From Limnanthes douglasii subsp. nivea (taxonomy: Eukaryota > Streptophyta > Magnoliopsida > Brassicales > Limnanthaceae), in contig JAUPFV010000003.1 in NCBI GenBank assembly GCA_036936605.1, forward strand, positions 81,514,273 through 81,578,272: 64,000 bases of DNA, in the 5' to 3' direction. Both the position numbers and the translations under genes were made by a program. The notes beneath the pieces were generated by a model. It saw only the letters and a list, made by a program, of their open reading frames with translations. It was not told where the DNA came from and did not search any database. The stretch's first letter is position 1. Every line of letters starts with the position of its first letter. This document shows positions 22,171 through 32,605 of the stretch, one piece after another.

Positions 22171-23850
22171 GCAAGTGGCGTATGTGCATTGACTTCGAAG
22201 ACCTTAATAGGTCTTTCCCAAAAGATCTGTATCCAGTTCCCCGGATTGACCAGCTAGTAGACTCCACCTCTGGGAATAAGCTGCTATCTTTTATGGATGC
22301 TTTCTCCGGATACAATCAGATCAAAGTAGATCCGAAGGATCAAGAGCATACCACATTTGTCACTGACAGGGGTCTTCATTGCTACAAGGTAATGCCGTTT
22401 GGATTGAAAAATGTTGGGGCTACTTATGAGAGATTGGTGAACAAAGCCTTTGTTGATCAGATTGGAAGGAATATGGAAGTATACATCGATGACATGATGG
22501 TGAAAAGTGTGGATGAGCAATTGCACTTGGCAGACCTCCAAGAAACTTTTACCAACTTGGTAAAGCTGAATTTGAAGCTAAATCCAGAAAAATGTGTGTT
22601 CAGATTGCAATCCGAGAAGTTCCTAGGTTATATAATAAGTGAGCAAGGGATACAGCCCGATCCGGACAAGTTTAATGCTCTATTTCAAATGGAGCCTCCT
22701 CGGAATATTAAAGAAGTACAACGATTAACGGGGAGGTTAGCTGCTTTAAACAGATTTATCTCAAGGTCTTCGGACAGATGCGCCCCGTTTTTTCAAACCT
22801 TGAAGGGTGCGAAGGGATTTGACTAGACCTCACAGTGTGATGAGGCTTTCAATGAAATCAAGAAGTATCTGTCCTCTCCTAAAACCTTATTTATACCAGT
22901 TGATGGAGAGACACTGTTCGTATATTTGACAGTTTCAAGTTGTGCCATCAGTGTTGTGTTAGTGAGAGAAGTAGATAATTACCCCCATCCAGTGTACTAC
23001 TTCAGCAAAAGCTTGATAGATGCAGAAAGGCGTTATTTGAAACTTGAAAAATTAGTATTGGCCCTGGTGATAGCTACAAGAAAGATGAGGCCTTATTTTC
23101 AGTCTCATCCTATTATCGTCCGAACGTCTTTTCCTTTGAAGAATGTACTCCAAAAGGCAGACATTTCAAGTAGGATGACTAAGTGGTCGGTAGAATTGGG
23201 GGATTTTGATATAGATTTTGCTCCCCGAACAGCAGTCAAAGCCCAAGCTGTGGCTGATTTTTTAGTTGAATTCCACTCGGATAGAGATTTAGAGCAGACT
23301 ACTAAGGTGAAAGACAAAAAGGTCAGGGTCGTCCGGACGGATGGTGGATCCAGCACTATGGGATCTGGTGCAGGGGGGTGTGCTTGACTTCTCCATATGG
23401 TGACAAAATGTACCAGGCTGTATGCTTTGCTTTCAGGGCTTCCAATAATGAGTCCGGGTACGAGGCAGCTATAGCTGGTTTGAAGTTAGCTTTTATTTGT
23501 GGGGCTAAGAGGGTCAAGCTATTGAGTGACTCCCAGCTTCTTATCCACCATGCCCAAGGTCAATCTGAGGCTAAAAAGGAGCAGCTAGTGAAGTATTTAC
23601 TTCTTAAAAATGAAGCACTCAACTTTAAAAGCATTATTTATGAACATATACCCCGCACAGAAAATGAGTTGGCAGATTCATTGGCAACCATAGCGTACAC
23701 AGAGTCGTATCCATGGATCCATGTGCTGCAGAGCCCCTCCATTCAACTTAATATGGGAAAATAAGAAGAAAGTTTTGAAGTACAGGTGAAACAACTTCAG
23801 GATTGGAGATTTTCTCTCATGCAATACCTCTCTGATGGCATCGTGCCTCC
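20488..23850 (+). repeat. In-frame tandem duplication of about 1.68 kb inside pol
   Basis: 20488-22167 and 22171-23850 align along their whole length (GGCAAGTGGCGTATGTGCAT at the left of both, TCTGATGGCATCGTGCCTCC at the right of both), with AAG at the junction. The copies differ at several per cent of bases, so this is not a fresh duplication or an assembly stutter. Confidence 0.93.
22171..23850 (+). pseudogene. Pol, second tandem RT-RNase H copy
   Basis: Starts again at GKWRMCIDFEDLNRSFPKD, the same point as 20488, and repeats the RT (YIDDMMVKSVDEQ), first RNase H (HPVYYFSKSLIDAERRY) and second RNase H (RTDGGSS, NNESGYE, LLSDSQLL with Asp retained, NELADSLATIAY). Lesions: TAG replacing Trp at about 22824, and a 2-bp insertion in a G run near 23376. 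It ends at GIVPP, then runs into integrase. Offset from the first copy is 1683 bp, a multiple of three. Confidence 0.9.
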
Positions 23851-25053
23851 GGATAAATCACTGGCAAGAAAACTGAAACACAAGGCTCGTGGTTTTATCA
23901 TACTGAGAGACATTCTGTATAAAAAGTCTTATAGTAAACCTCTTCAGCGCTGTTTCGGGGATGATGAATCTCAAGTGGTCCTCTCCGAGTTGCATGATGG
24001 CGAGGGATCAGCTCATTGTGGTTACAAGGCTCTAACAAGGAGAGTTTTACTGGCTGGCTACTATTGGTCATCTATCATGCAGGATGCTAAAGAGCTGGTG
24101 AGAAGGTGTGACCCATGCCAGAGATACAGCAATGAAATTCATGTCCCAGCCATTCGTATAGAGTCAATCTCTGAGCCTATACCTTTTGCTCGATGGGGGT
24201 TGGATTTAGTGGGGCCTCTCCCTATGGCGTCCGGAGGGCGCAAAACTATAATTGTTGCAATCGATTACTTTTCGAAGTGGATTGAAGCAGCCCATCTGGA
24301 AGGAACAACATCAAAAGCCGTTATAAAATTCATTATATCCAACATTTGTTGCAGATTTGGTGTTCCATAAAAGATAACGACAGATAATGGGCCACAGTTC
24401 GACAATAGGGAAATGGAGAGTTTCTGTGCCTCAAGGGGTATACAACATTGTTTCTCTTCACCTTTCCACCCACAAGCAAATGGTCAGGTTGAAGTGGCTA
24501 ACAGAACTATACTGTCCGGTTTAAAGAAGAATTTGGAAGGGGCTGCTGGGAAGGGGCTGCTGGGAAGTGGCCTAACTATTTACAAGAAGTTTTGTGGGCC
24601 TACTGGACAACACCTGGGGCTGCAACACTGGAGTCACCCTTTGCTTTGGTCTATGGGATGGACGCAATAGCTCCCATAGAAGAAACTCTCCCATCATTAC
24701 GTGTTCACAACTTCTCTGAATGCGCTAATGAAATGGCAATCAGAAGTCACCTCGATCTAGTAGAAGAAAGACGAGTTAAAGCTCACCTTAGAGCTGCACA
24801 CTATCAGGGTTTGATGAGAAGCAGATTTGCTTCTAGAGTTAAAAGAAGAGATTTCCAGCCGGGGGACAAGGTATTGAGGAAAGTCTTCTTACACACTAAA
24901 GAGAAGCTGCTCGGCAAATTGGCCCCGACTTGGGAAGGACCTTATATTTTTTTTGAAAGGCTTAAACCTGAAACATATTGGCTAGAAAACAAGGATGGAA
25001 GAGTTCTGACCCACCCTTGGAATATCGAACATATCCGGATGTACTTGGAGTAA
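23786..25053 (+). pseudogene. Gypsy integrase, broken
   Basis: N-terminal zinc region H...H...C-x2-C (ELHDGEGSAHCGY, RRCDPCQRY), catalytic core WGLDLVGPLPMASGG, IDYFSKWIEAA, TDNGPQFDN and NGQVEVANRT, and C-terminal GPYIFFERLKPETYWL (GPY/F module). No chromodomain follows, as expected for Tat rather than chromoviruses. Lesions: a CAA to TAA stop at about 24368 (CCATAAAAG), and a 14-bp tandem duplication (GGGGCTGCTGGGAA twice, about 24539-24566) that shifts the frame. Confidence 0.9.
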
Positions 25054-25559
25054 CATTTGTCTAAATATTTACTTGTTTAAACATCCATGTAAATATTTGG
25101 GGGCATACTCTTTCCTACCCTGCTGGCGCGGGGAGGTTTTAATGAGGTGTCCGGGTTTTAAATGAAATTTGATGCCTTCTTAAAAAATTTCCGAAGTGTT
25201 CTTACTTTGTGTTTTGTCACACCATCCGGATTGAAATAAAAGTGTGATGACCACTTCAACATTCGTCATCGGAGAATTTAAACACTCTCACTATGAAATA
25301 ACTAAGGGCTATTTAAACACTAGCCACCAAAATTGAAACAGACTATGAAAGAATGTGAGAATTGTGCAAAACAATGATATTCATTGAAATAACTTAAGTG
25401 CCTTGGCCTTCAAAGGACTTTCAAATTGTCAAGCAGAGTAAAAGATCTATCCGGTCGGATACCGGACACACTTACAAAAAGAGTGCCTTGGCCTTCCAAA
25501 GACTTTAGTTTAGATAACATGAAAAGTAAAAAGTAATTCATAATTTAAGGCTGAGCCTT
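25054..25559 (+). other. Spacer between integrase and the antisense gene
   Basis: Non-coding. Contains CTACCCTGCTGGCGCGGGGAGG near 25117, a block that recurs at 29390 in a second element. It also includes the downstream flank of the antisense gene, with repeated TGCCTTGGCCTTC. Confidence 0.6.
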
Positions 25560-28511
25560 TCAAGATGGCTCAGCTTTATCTATCTTCTTCTTCCCCTTGG
25601 GATCATCTTTCTCTTCGTTTGGGCTCTCCCTGGTGTTCCCTTCGTCATCAGATGAGGATGCACTGGAGAAGCCATACCTGTCGCCTTCGGCCATTGTGTG
25701 ATATGGGAGGTCTTCAGGCTCTACGTGAAGCCATAAATCCCCTAGGTTCTTCTGCGGGAACTTCTCATGAAAGAGCAGGACCATGTCCGATCTCACCTTG
25801 GCATACATTTGCTCTTGAGTGTCTATCAAGTTGTTGGCATAAGAATCTATCTTGGCCTGAATTTTGGCCTCCTGCTCCCTTAGCAAATCAGCTTTCTCCC
25901 CTGCAGCTTGGGACACTGCGTTTTCAAGAGAAATCTTGTCACTGGTCAAGTTGTGGATAACTTGATCTTTGGCCTTGGTCTCCTCTTTTGAAGAGTTGAG
26001 GTCTTTCTCCAGTCTGGACAACTTCTCCCGGAGCTCCCTGATAGTGTATTCTAAAGTGGCAACTTTTTTGGTACTCACCTCTTGGCTTTTCTTTAGCTCT
26101 TCGTTTTCTCCTTTTAGAATGGCAGCATTTGAAGTGGCAGGAAGAAGGTCATTGGACAACCTCTCTTTGTTAGACTTGAGGTCTTTGATAGATCTTCCTG
26201 ACTTCGAACTTGTTTCTCCAACGCAAGCACCGGCTGAACATTGCTTAATAAAGAGTGAGCTATAACATCCCTTTCACTTGAAACAGTAAAAGTCTTACCA
26301 TTAAAAGTGACGGTGTTTGAAGTGCTCGGAGGGAGATAAGGCCCAGCAAAATCATCTCTGGGGAGATTGATAAAGTACTCACCAAGCCCACCAAGACCAG
26401 TGATGTCTACCCCGTCAATGGTAAGACCTCTCCCTTCGACCTCATCGGTTTGAAAGTCACCAGGTATCTCCTCTGCTTGTGTTAGGTCAGTGGGGTCAAC
26501 TTGGGGGAGAGGCTCTGGAGGTCGGAGAGAAAGTTCATCACCCTTAAAGGTCTTTTTCTTCTTTGCCTCCCTGTCTTTGCTTTCAGCTCCCCGTTTACAG
26601 TCTCTTTTGGAAGCCCTTGGAGGATTTGAGGAGTGAACTTCTTGCCTAACGCTCTCCTGCTCTACCGCTTCCAAAAGATCAGCATCAATCTGGCTTGGAG
26701 CCGGCCCCTCCGGATTTGGTAAAACAGCTTCCTCCACCTCAGCAGGGTCCGTACCACCTACCACTTTCTTGCCTTTCTTCTTTTTGCCCTTCATTTTACT
26801 CGGGGCCTTGGCCCGACCTGGCAAGTAAAATGCCCCGTCCGGTTCATGTGTCCTCTTGAGCACTACATCCGGAGGGGGTTGAGTGGTGAGCTCTTCCCAG
26901 GTTAAGTCCCTCCGGCCAGTAGTGTTCCAGAGGTGAGATATTGCTAAGTTGGCCGCCGTGCAGGCATCGTGGAACCGGTTTCCCCACCTTTCAGCAGCCC
27001 AAGCATTGATCTTGGAGCAAGTGGTTTGCCCGGACTTTACATAGTCATTGAAGTCCTTGGGCAGTACTGATAAGAAGAAGACAAAGTTAATTAGTTTAAG
27101 CAAATTTGATAAACGAAGAGATAAAAATATAAGGTAGGAGCCTTACCATCACTCCTCTATCTGCTGGTGAGGAGACTGGGGTTGACTCCGGCCTTGATTT
27201 TCTTCCCGTTCTCCCAAGCACCACTTACGAAGAAGAATCGAGTCCTCTAATTCCTTTCCGACTCTAGAAAGTCATTCACTTCCTTGAAGTCATCCCCCAT
27301 GTTGAAGTGATAAAAGGGGATGTGGTGGGTTCTACAGAGGCTGGCCACAACAGCAAATTCCTCCATTCGCAGAGGGATCCCGGAGAGCCTAGAGGCCATA
27401 ATGCAGGCCATAAGGGTGTACCAGGCATTGGGACTCAACTGGCTTGGGCAGAGCTTTATCAGATGAAAGTATCTGATAATCTCCGGGTCCAAGGGGAATC
27501 TGAGCCCCCAGTTAAACAGCTCTGTGAAGATGACTATCTCACTCAACTTGTAATCCATGGGAGTTTCGGGGTTTATTGGGATTCTTATCTTCACATTCTC
27601 CGGAATTCCCCACTTTGTACGCATCCGGCCCAGCCCAGCTGTGTGGATGAATGCGTAATTTATCTTTTGCAGGGCAAGGAGGTACTTAACACTGACCTTG
27701 TGGAAACAAGGCCCCACCCTTCCTTCGAGACACCCCGACAGATCCGGATGCCTCAAGCACAATTTTTCTTTGCCCTTGTCTTTTTGGGCAGCAACAGCAC
27801 CACTAGTCTGTCCGGAAGGCTCAGACTCGAAAGGGGCATCTTCGATAGAGTCCTTCATTACTTCATTCATGATTGATGAGGGGTTTTCAGTAGCAGTAGT
27901 AAGGGGGAGGGGGGGTTTAGATTTGGCTCAGCCTGACTTCCGAACTGCTTAGTTTGAGTATTTTCTTGGTTCCTGGCCTCCGGTTGGGGCTCTGGCATAG
28001 ACATTTCTCTTTGAGGACTTAAACCAGTGCCCTCTGGACCGGACAGCCTGTCCTTTGGTGCTCTAATGGGTGCCTCTGACCCAGTACTACTGTCCTTGGC
28101 ACCCGATTTCGAGGGGGTGCCCTCAGAAGCTTGACCCTTGACCAGCCGGCCTTTTCTTCGGTCAACTAATTTCTGAGGAGAGGTTTCAGCGTCTGACCCC
28201 ATGGCTAAGAAAGGGGAGGGTTTTTTAAGGATTGTAACTGTTAAACCTGGTTCAACGATGGGTTCCGACTCTTGAACCGAGGAGCCTGAGATAATAGATG
28301 AGAGGTTGGTTTGAAATAACTTCTTTGGTTTGATGCCCCTTATGGAGGAAGAACCTTGGTCTCATTCTGAGGGTGAAGTTTCTGGTTTGTCGATGCACGA
28401 AGCAGGTAAGCCTGCTGCAATGCGCCTTTCCCTTTCAACCTTTTGCGCCTTTTCTAATTCAGAGAGATTGATCCACCCGCCTTTGATCTAAGCGTTCCTC
28501 ACTGTGAACAT
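25560..28511 (-). pseudogene. Antisense extra gene (aORF) with intron, copy in the 17374-29361 element
   Basis: Transcribed opposite to gag-pol. ATG at 28509-28511 (MFTVRNA, then a stop, then IKGGWINLSELEKAQ). Frames 27867-28202, 27247-27870, 26114-27066 and 25560-26159 continue it. The middle part (RTKWGIPENVKIRIPINPET, FFTELFNWGLRF-like, LCPSQLSPNAWYTLMACIM, FPFYHFNMGD-like) resembles the plant domain Pfam calls putative gypsy-type transposon (PF04195). An intron of 80 nt (27067-27146, GTAAGG...TTATCAG) interrupts it in phase 1. Then come lysine-rich stretches and a coiled coil, ending MVLLFHEKFPQKNLGDLWLH and an acidic tail. At least one stop and one shift inactivate it. Function unknown. 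Confidence 0.8.
27067..27146 (-). other. Predicted spliceosomal intron in the antisense gene
   Basis: Minus strand G|GTAAGG ... CTTCTTATCAG|TACTGCC, 80 nt, AT-rich with a pyrimidine-rich end. Joining the exons gives D-V-LPKDFNDY in phase 1, the same site and phase as in the copies at 31203-31279 and 47625-47707. Confidence 0.75.
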
Positions 28512-28606
28512 AAACGACCTGAGCAAGAGTTTGATTTTGAGAGAGAAAGCTTTAAGGATTTGCAGAGTAAAAACAAGAGTGATGGTGAAACATTAGAAAG
28601 CATTTC

Positions 28607-28615
28607 AATTTATAG
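28607..28615 (-). promoter_or_regulatory. TATA box of the antisense gene
   Basis: Minus strand CTATAAATT about 96 bp upstream of the ATG at 28511. The same word stands at the same distance in the copy at 46165. Confidence 0.55.
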
Positions 28616-28940
28616 TAAAGCTAAAAAAGGAGTTTGATTCCTAGGAGAATTCGAAAAGATTGGTAATGATTAAAAGACGGCGCTGATGTCACCCTCTTTA
28701 ATAAAGAGGTTGCTTTTCGAAGAAGGTGGGTGTAAGATTCAAGGTGAAAAAACAGCTGAAACAACCAACCACAAAGTAACACGTGTCCCATAAACGCTGG
28801 CGAAAAATTATTTGGATTCACAGAGTGTTATCAGTCCGGATAAAACCATAGCACAAGTCGAAAGATCTGTCCGGAAAAAGCTACCCCTGATATCAGACTG
28901 TTTTTTCAGGTTTTTGACAAAGGCATTTGAACAAACACCT

Positions 28941-28954
28941 AAAAAAGGGGCTCC
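28941..28954 (+). other. Polypurine tract
   Basis: AAAAAAGGGGCTCC immediately before the 3' LTR. Identical in the element at 45376-55875. Confidence 0.85.
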
Positions 28955-29361
28955 TGATGAGTCCGAATACTGCTTCCTCTTCGGACAGGGACAGATCGGA
29001 CCAAGGGCACCAGACCGGACAGGCCACTTCGAACACTTAGCCCATTGAACAATTCGAACTATGACAAACTTACTAAAAAACCTAAACACTTCTTGACTAA
29101 GCTGCTTGCTCTCCTACTAAAGAGCTCATGGGTCTTTAAACATGACCCGGGTCCATTAAACATGACTCGAAAACCCATAAAGCCCAAATGAAGGGTATAA
29201 ATACCCAACCACCTGCATTAAATATGGGTAATGAAAATTAACTGCAACCAGGCTGCTTAATTCTCCCTCTACTCTCTACTCAAAATATTAAACACATACC
29301 AATCTTCACAAACTCTAAAACCAATTACCAAATTACCCTCAGACATAAATTAACCACACCA
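28955..29361 (+). repeat. 3' LTR
   Basis: TGATGAGTCCGAATAC ... ACCACACCA, 407 bp. Contains a 19-bp stretch (GGGTCCATTAAACATGACT) absent from the 5' LTR and flanked by AAACATGAC repeats. TATA at 29195-29203. It is followed directly by internal gypsy sequence, not by host DNA. Confidence 0.9.
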
Positions 29362-29759
29362 ATTGTAAATATTATAGGGCATACTCTTTCCTACCCTGGT
29401 GAAGCGGGGAGATTTTAACGAGGTGTCCGAGATTTTTGCATCTTTTAGTTGAACAGATATATTAAACACTTGGTCACAATTATTAAACACTTGTGATTGG
29501 AATCTCTTAATACCCTAACTAAACAACTCTGAAATATTGAAGGCTATTTTAGCATTGGCCATAAAGAGTTAAAAAAAATTCAAACGAAGAGCAACGTGAT
29601 ATTAAAATCTGATTGGAATAAAACCGATCCATAGTGCACAGATGCTTTGGTCATTCAAGGACTTTAAGTTTTAAGAACGAGAATTTAACAAATAACATAG
29701 CAAAATTCCTTGTCCATCCAAGGAATTTAGTCTATCAAAAAACGACATACAATACAACC
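29362..29759 (+). other. Post-integrase spacer of an older plus-strand gypsy element
   Basis: TAAATATTATAGGGCATACTCTTTCC matches the stretch just after integrase at 25080. No frame. It shows that the DNA right of the LTR is the interior of another element. Confidence 0.7.
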
Positions 29760-31640
29760 TTAGGGCTTGCTCCTTTCAGTGTTTTCTTCACCATCAGCTT
29801 TTTTCGGACTTTTGAGTTCAGCACTTGAACTCTCACCAGTTCCTTTCTCATCTTTGGAGTCTTCTCCACTTGTGTAGTTGTGTTTCTCACCATCTACCAA
29901 GTTATGGAAAGGGATGTCATCCTACTCTACATATCTCCACAAAGGACTAAGATTCCTCCTCAGAAAAGTCTGATGGAATAACAAGACCATGTCAGACTTG
30001 ATTACATCATCTCTTTTCTCTAAAGAGTCCACTATTCCAGAGGTATACTTCTCTATCCCAATAGGTATATCTTCGGCTTGCTTTTTTACTAGAGATGTAT
30101 TCTATTTTGTCTTCTTTGCAAGAAGATCTTCCAGAGGGACTTTATCTCCGGTTAAAGTTGTGATGGCTATGTCTTTAGCCTCTAGTTTCTCTTTCAAAGT
30201 TTTGATCTCCCCGGAAGAAAACGTTTACAGGTCGGAATGCTTGGTCTGGAGATCTCTTTGAGTCTCTTTTGACTTAAGCATTTTGGCAGCCAAATCCTCT
30301 TTTTCTTCTTCAGATATTCTACGTGTTGCTAAGCAATAAAGAGATTGTTTGTCAAACCCTGGTTCTTAGTAGTCAAAGAAGTTATAGTACCAGTCTGATT
30401 TTTCACTTGCCTTTCTAAATCAATGAATGAACGAATGAGAACCAAGAGGGCATGACTCAAGGTATCTTGTTCGCTTGATATCACATAAGTCTCCCCACCG
30501 TGAGTTACAACATTGTTGGAATTAGCAAGACGATAAGGCACCGCGAAGTCATCCTTCTCTAGTTCATTGAAATATATTTTAATGTTCTGAAAGGCATCAA
30601 GATTTACCTCTCCATTAGTAGTGGCCTGTTCGGAATAAAGGTTGGGTTGAATTTCTTATGGCAGAGTAGGATCAGTATTAGCTGGAGGAGAAATTTTAGG
30701 AGGAGTTTCAAAAGGACGTAGAATTATCTTTGGTCCTAGGGTGACTTTTTTCTTCTTTGCATTATTTTCATCACTGTCAGCCTTGCGTTTCTTCTCCTTC
30801 TTCGTAATCTTTGGTGGGTTGTCCGATCCACCAGCCTCCTTGACAGTAACTTCAAATACTTCTAGTAGGACAACATTGATTCCTCATTGATTATCCAAAC
30901 CGGTCCCTTCGGTAGTTGTCTAAGGTGGGTTTGTTGTGGTTCTTTTTTTGTTCTTCATTTTTTCCAAACGGCATTCTTAGCCTCAATATTTTTCAGGATA
31001 ACATCTGCGTCAGGTGGAGTCGTCATATCTTCCCAGGATAGGTCCATTCTCCAAGTAGTGTTCCACAAATGAGATCGCACAAAGTTCCCTGAGGTAAAAC
31101 AATTGTGGAAACGATTATCCCATTTTTCCAAATCCCATGTGTTTAACTTAGCACAAGTTTTTGGGCCAGCTTCTAGATGTTCTAAAAATTTCATTGAAAA
31201 AACTAGAAAGAGACACAAGTCAGTTCGGAATAAAACACTTAGTATTTAAAAGAGTGAGGGAAATATAAATAAACATTACCTATACTGTTCCAGCGGTTAG
31301 TCAGTTGGCTTGGATTAGAGTCAACTTTTATCTGTTTCCCATTCTCCCAAACTCCGCTGATGAGCAGGAACTGTGTCCACCATGGCTTTTCAGACTCCAA
31401 TAGGTCATTCACTACCTTGTAATCATTCACGATATTATAGTGGTAAAAAAGAAGGTGGTGGTTCTTGCACAAATTCGCCATAGCAGCGAATTGCTCCATT
31501 CGTAGTTTGATCTTGGACAGTCTGGAAGCTATTATGGCAGCCCCTAGAGTGTACCACGCGTTTGGACTCAACTGGCTCTGACACAACTTAGTCACGCGTT
31601 CTTTGGAGATTTTTTAGTATTTGAACCCATGGCAATAAAA
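29760..31640 (-). pseudogene. Antisense extra gene, decayed copy
   Basis: Readable minus-strand blocks. N-terminal FIAMGSNTKKSPKN at 31600-31640, then an internal deletion to TKLCQSQLSPNAWYTLGAAI and FYHYNIVNDYKVVNDLLESE (31239-31595). An intron of 77 nt follows (31203-31279, GTAATG...TTTCTAG, phase 1), then HLEAGPKTCAKLNTWDLEKW and SHLWNTTWRMDLSWEDMTT (30955-31202). Next is a Lys-rich part with stops, a coiled-coil part near 30329-30541, and the acidic tail near 29770-29990. At about 31640 it is fused to the gag start of a plus-strand element. Confidence 0.8.
31203..31279 (-). other. Predicted intron in the decayed antisense gene
   Basis: Minus strand ATAG|GTAATG ... TCTTTCTAG|TTTTTTC, phase 1, at the same protein position as the other two copies. 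Confidence 0.65.
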
Positions 31641-31649
31641 TAGAGTTCG

Positions 31650-31815
31650 GATGGATCCGAATGAACAGAATGTTCCACCTCCTGAGGTGGAAGGTACAAG
31701 GGAAAACAAAGACTATACCATCGAGAGTGAGACTAGACGAGGGCTGAAATAGAGAGGCCGAGAGCAATAAAACAAATAGAAAAATGAGTTACGGAAAAGT
31801 TTGGAGCGTCAGTAC
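31650..31815 (+). pseudogene. Gypsy gag N-terminus, left part of an interrupted gag
   Basis: ATG near 31653: MDPNEQNVPPPEVEGTRENK then DYTIESETRRG, followed by stops. It corresponds to MNPDNPELPPALLEVVEEND of the intact gag. It breaks at AGTAC (31811-31815), where a minus-strand gypsy inserted, and resumes at 41253. Confidence 0.75.
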
Positions 31816-32155
31816 TTATTTGGTTTATTTTGGGTTGGGCGTAGTTTTGTAAAGTGTTTTGGTAATTTAGGGTGTTTTGTGTTTAGTGTGAGGAGTAGTG
31901 AGATAATTAAGCAGTCTGCTTGTATTAAATGTTGATCACCCTCATTAATGAGAGTGGTTGGGTTATTTATACTTTTAATTAATGACCCATGGCTTACCAG
32001 GTGAAGTTGTGAAACCGGCTTACGTAGATTAGCAAATAGTTTAGTAAAAAATTGGTCACATTTATCCTGTTCGGATTTATAGTGGTGTGATATGGTCTGA
32101 ATTACTCCTGTCCGGGTTAATTGGTAGGTTGTGACTGTAATAACCAAACTCATCA
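31816..32155 (-). repeat. 3' LTR of the nested element
   Basis: 340 bp. On the plus strand it starts TTATTTGGTTTATTTT (the expected CA end is mutated) and ends CCAAACTCATCA. GTATAAATAA (minus, about 31963-31972) is the TATA box. Confidence 0.82.
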
Positions 32156-32170
32156 GTAGCCTCTTTTTTA
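32156..32170 (-). other. Polypurine tract of the nested element
   Basis: Minus strand AAAAAAGAGGCTAC directly before the LTR start TGATGAG. Confidence 0.7.
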
Positions 32171-32516
32171 AGCCTTGCAAAGTTTATTTGGAAGGGTTAA
32201 AAAGTCTATCAAGTCAATATTAATTTCGTCCGATCTGCTTGCGTTATCCAAACGAAGAAGCTTATTTTCAACACAAATTCAGTTCGAATTTTATCATAAC
32301 TGATTTTTATTCTCAGAATTCTAAGAGTTTTTTCTTGAACGGTGGGACACGTGCCAGCATTTGGTTTGCCCTACCAGCCGTTATTTTTCATACATCGCCG
32401 CACCCACTAAGTCTAGAAAGTTACCTAGGTTTTTATTTTTCACATGTTTGCGCAACCCTTAATCATTGCAAAAAACCCTTCTCAACTTCTCCTTAGTAAC
32501 TGTTGCTTTTTACTGT

Positions 32517-32536
32517 TATATATATATATATATATT
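32517..32536. repeat. (TA)n run upstream of the antisense gene
   Basis: About ten TA units, about 70-90 bp upstream of the ATG at 32606. It stands where other copies have a TATA box. Confidence 0.8.
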
Positions 32537-32605
32537 TTCTTCCACACTCAAAGCTTTCTTAAAGAGAAAGTCACCTTTGTCTTCAAAATCTTCTTGAGAG
32601 ATTAT

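Larger units (their letters stand above)
17374..29361 (+). mobile_element. Ty3/gypsy Tat-like element with both LTRs and a duplicated RT-RNase H
   Basis: Order: LTR (17374-17761), PBS, gag-PR (17835-20069), pol with an internal tandem duplication (20070-25053), antisense extra gene (25560-28511), PPT (28941-28954), LTR (28955-29361). By eye the LTRs differ at roughly 17-18 positions in 388, plus one 19-bp indel. The flanks AATAT (left) and ATTGT (right) do not match, and the right flank is internal gypsy sequence, so the two ends may come from different insertions. All open frames are interrupted. Confidence 0.9.
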
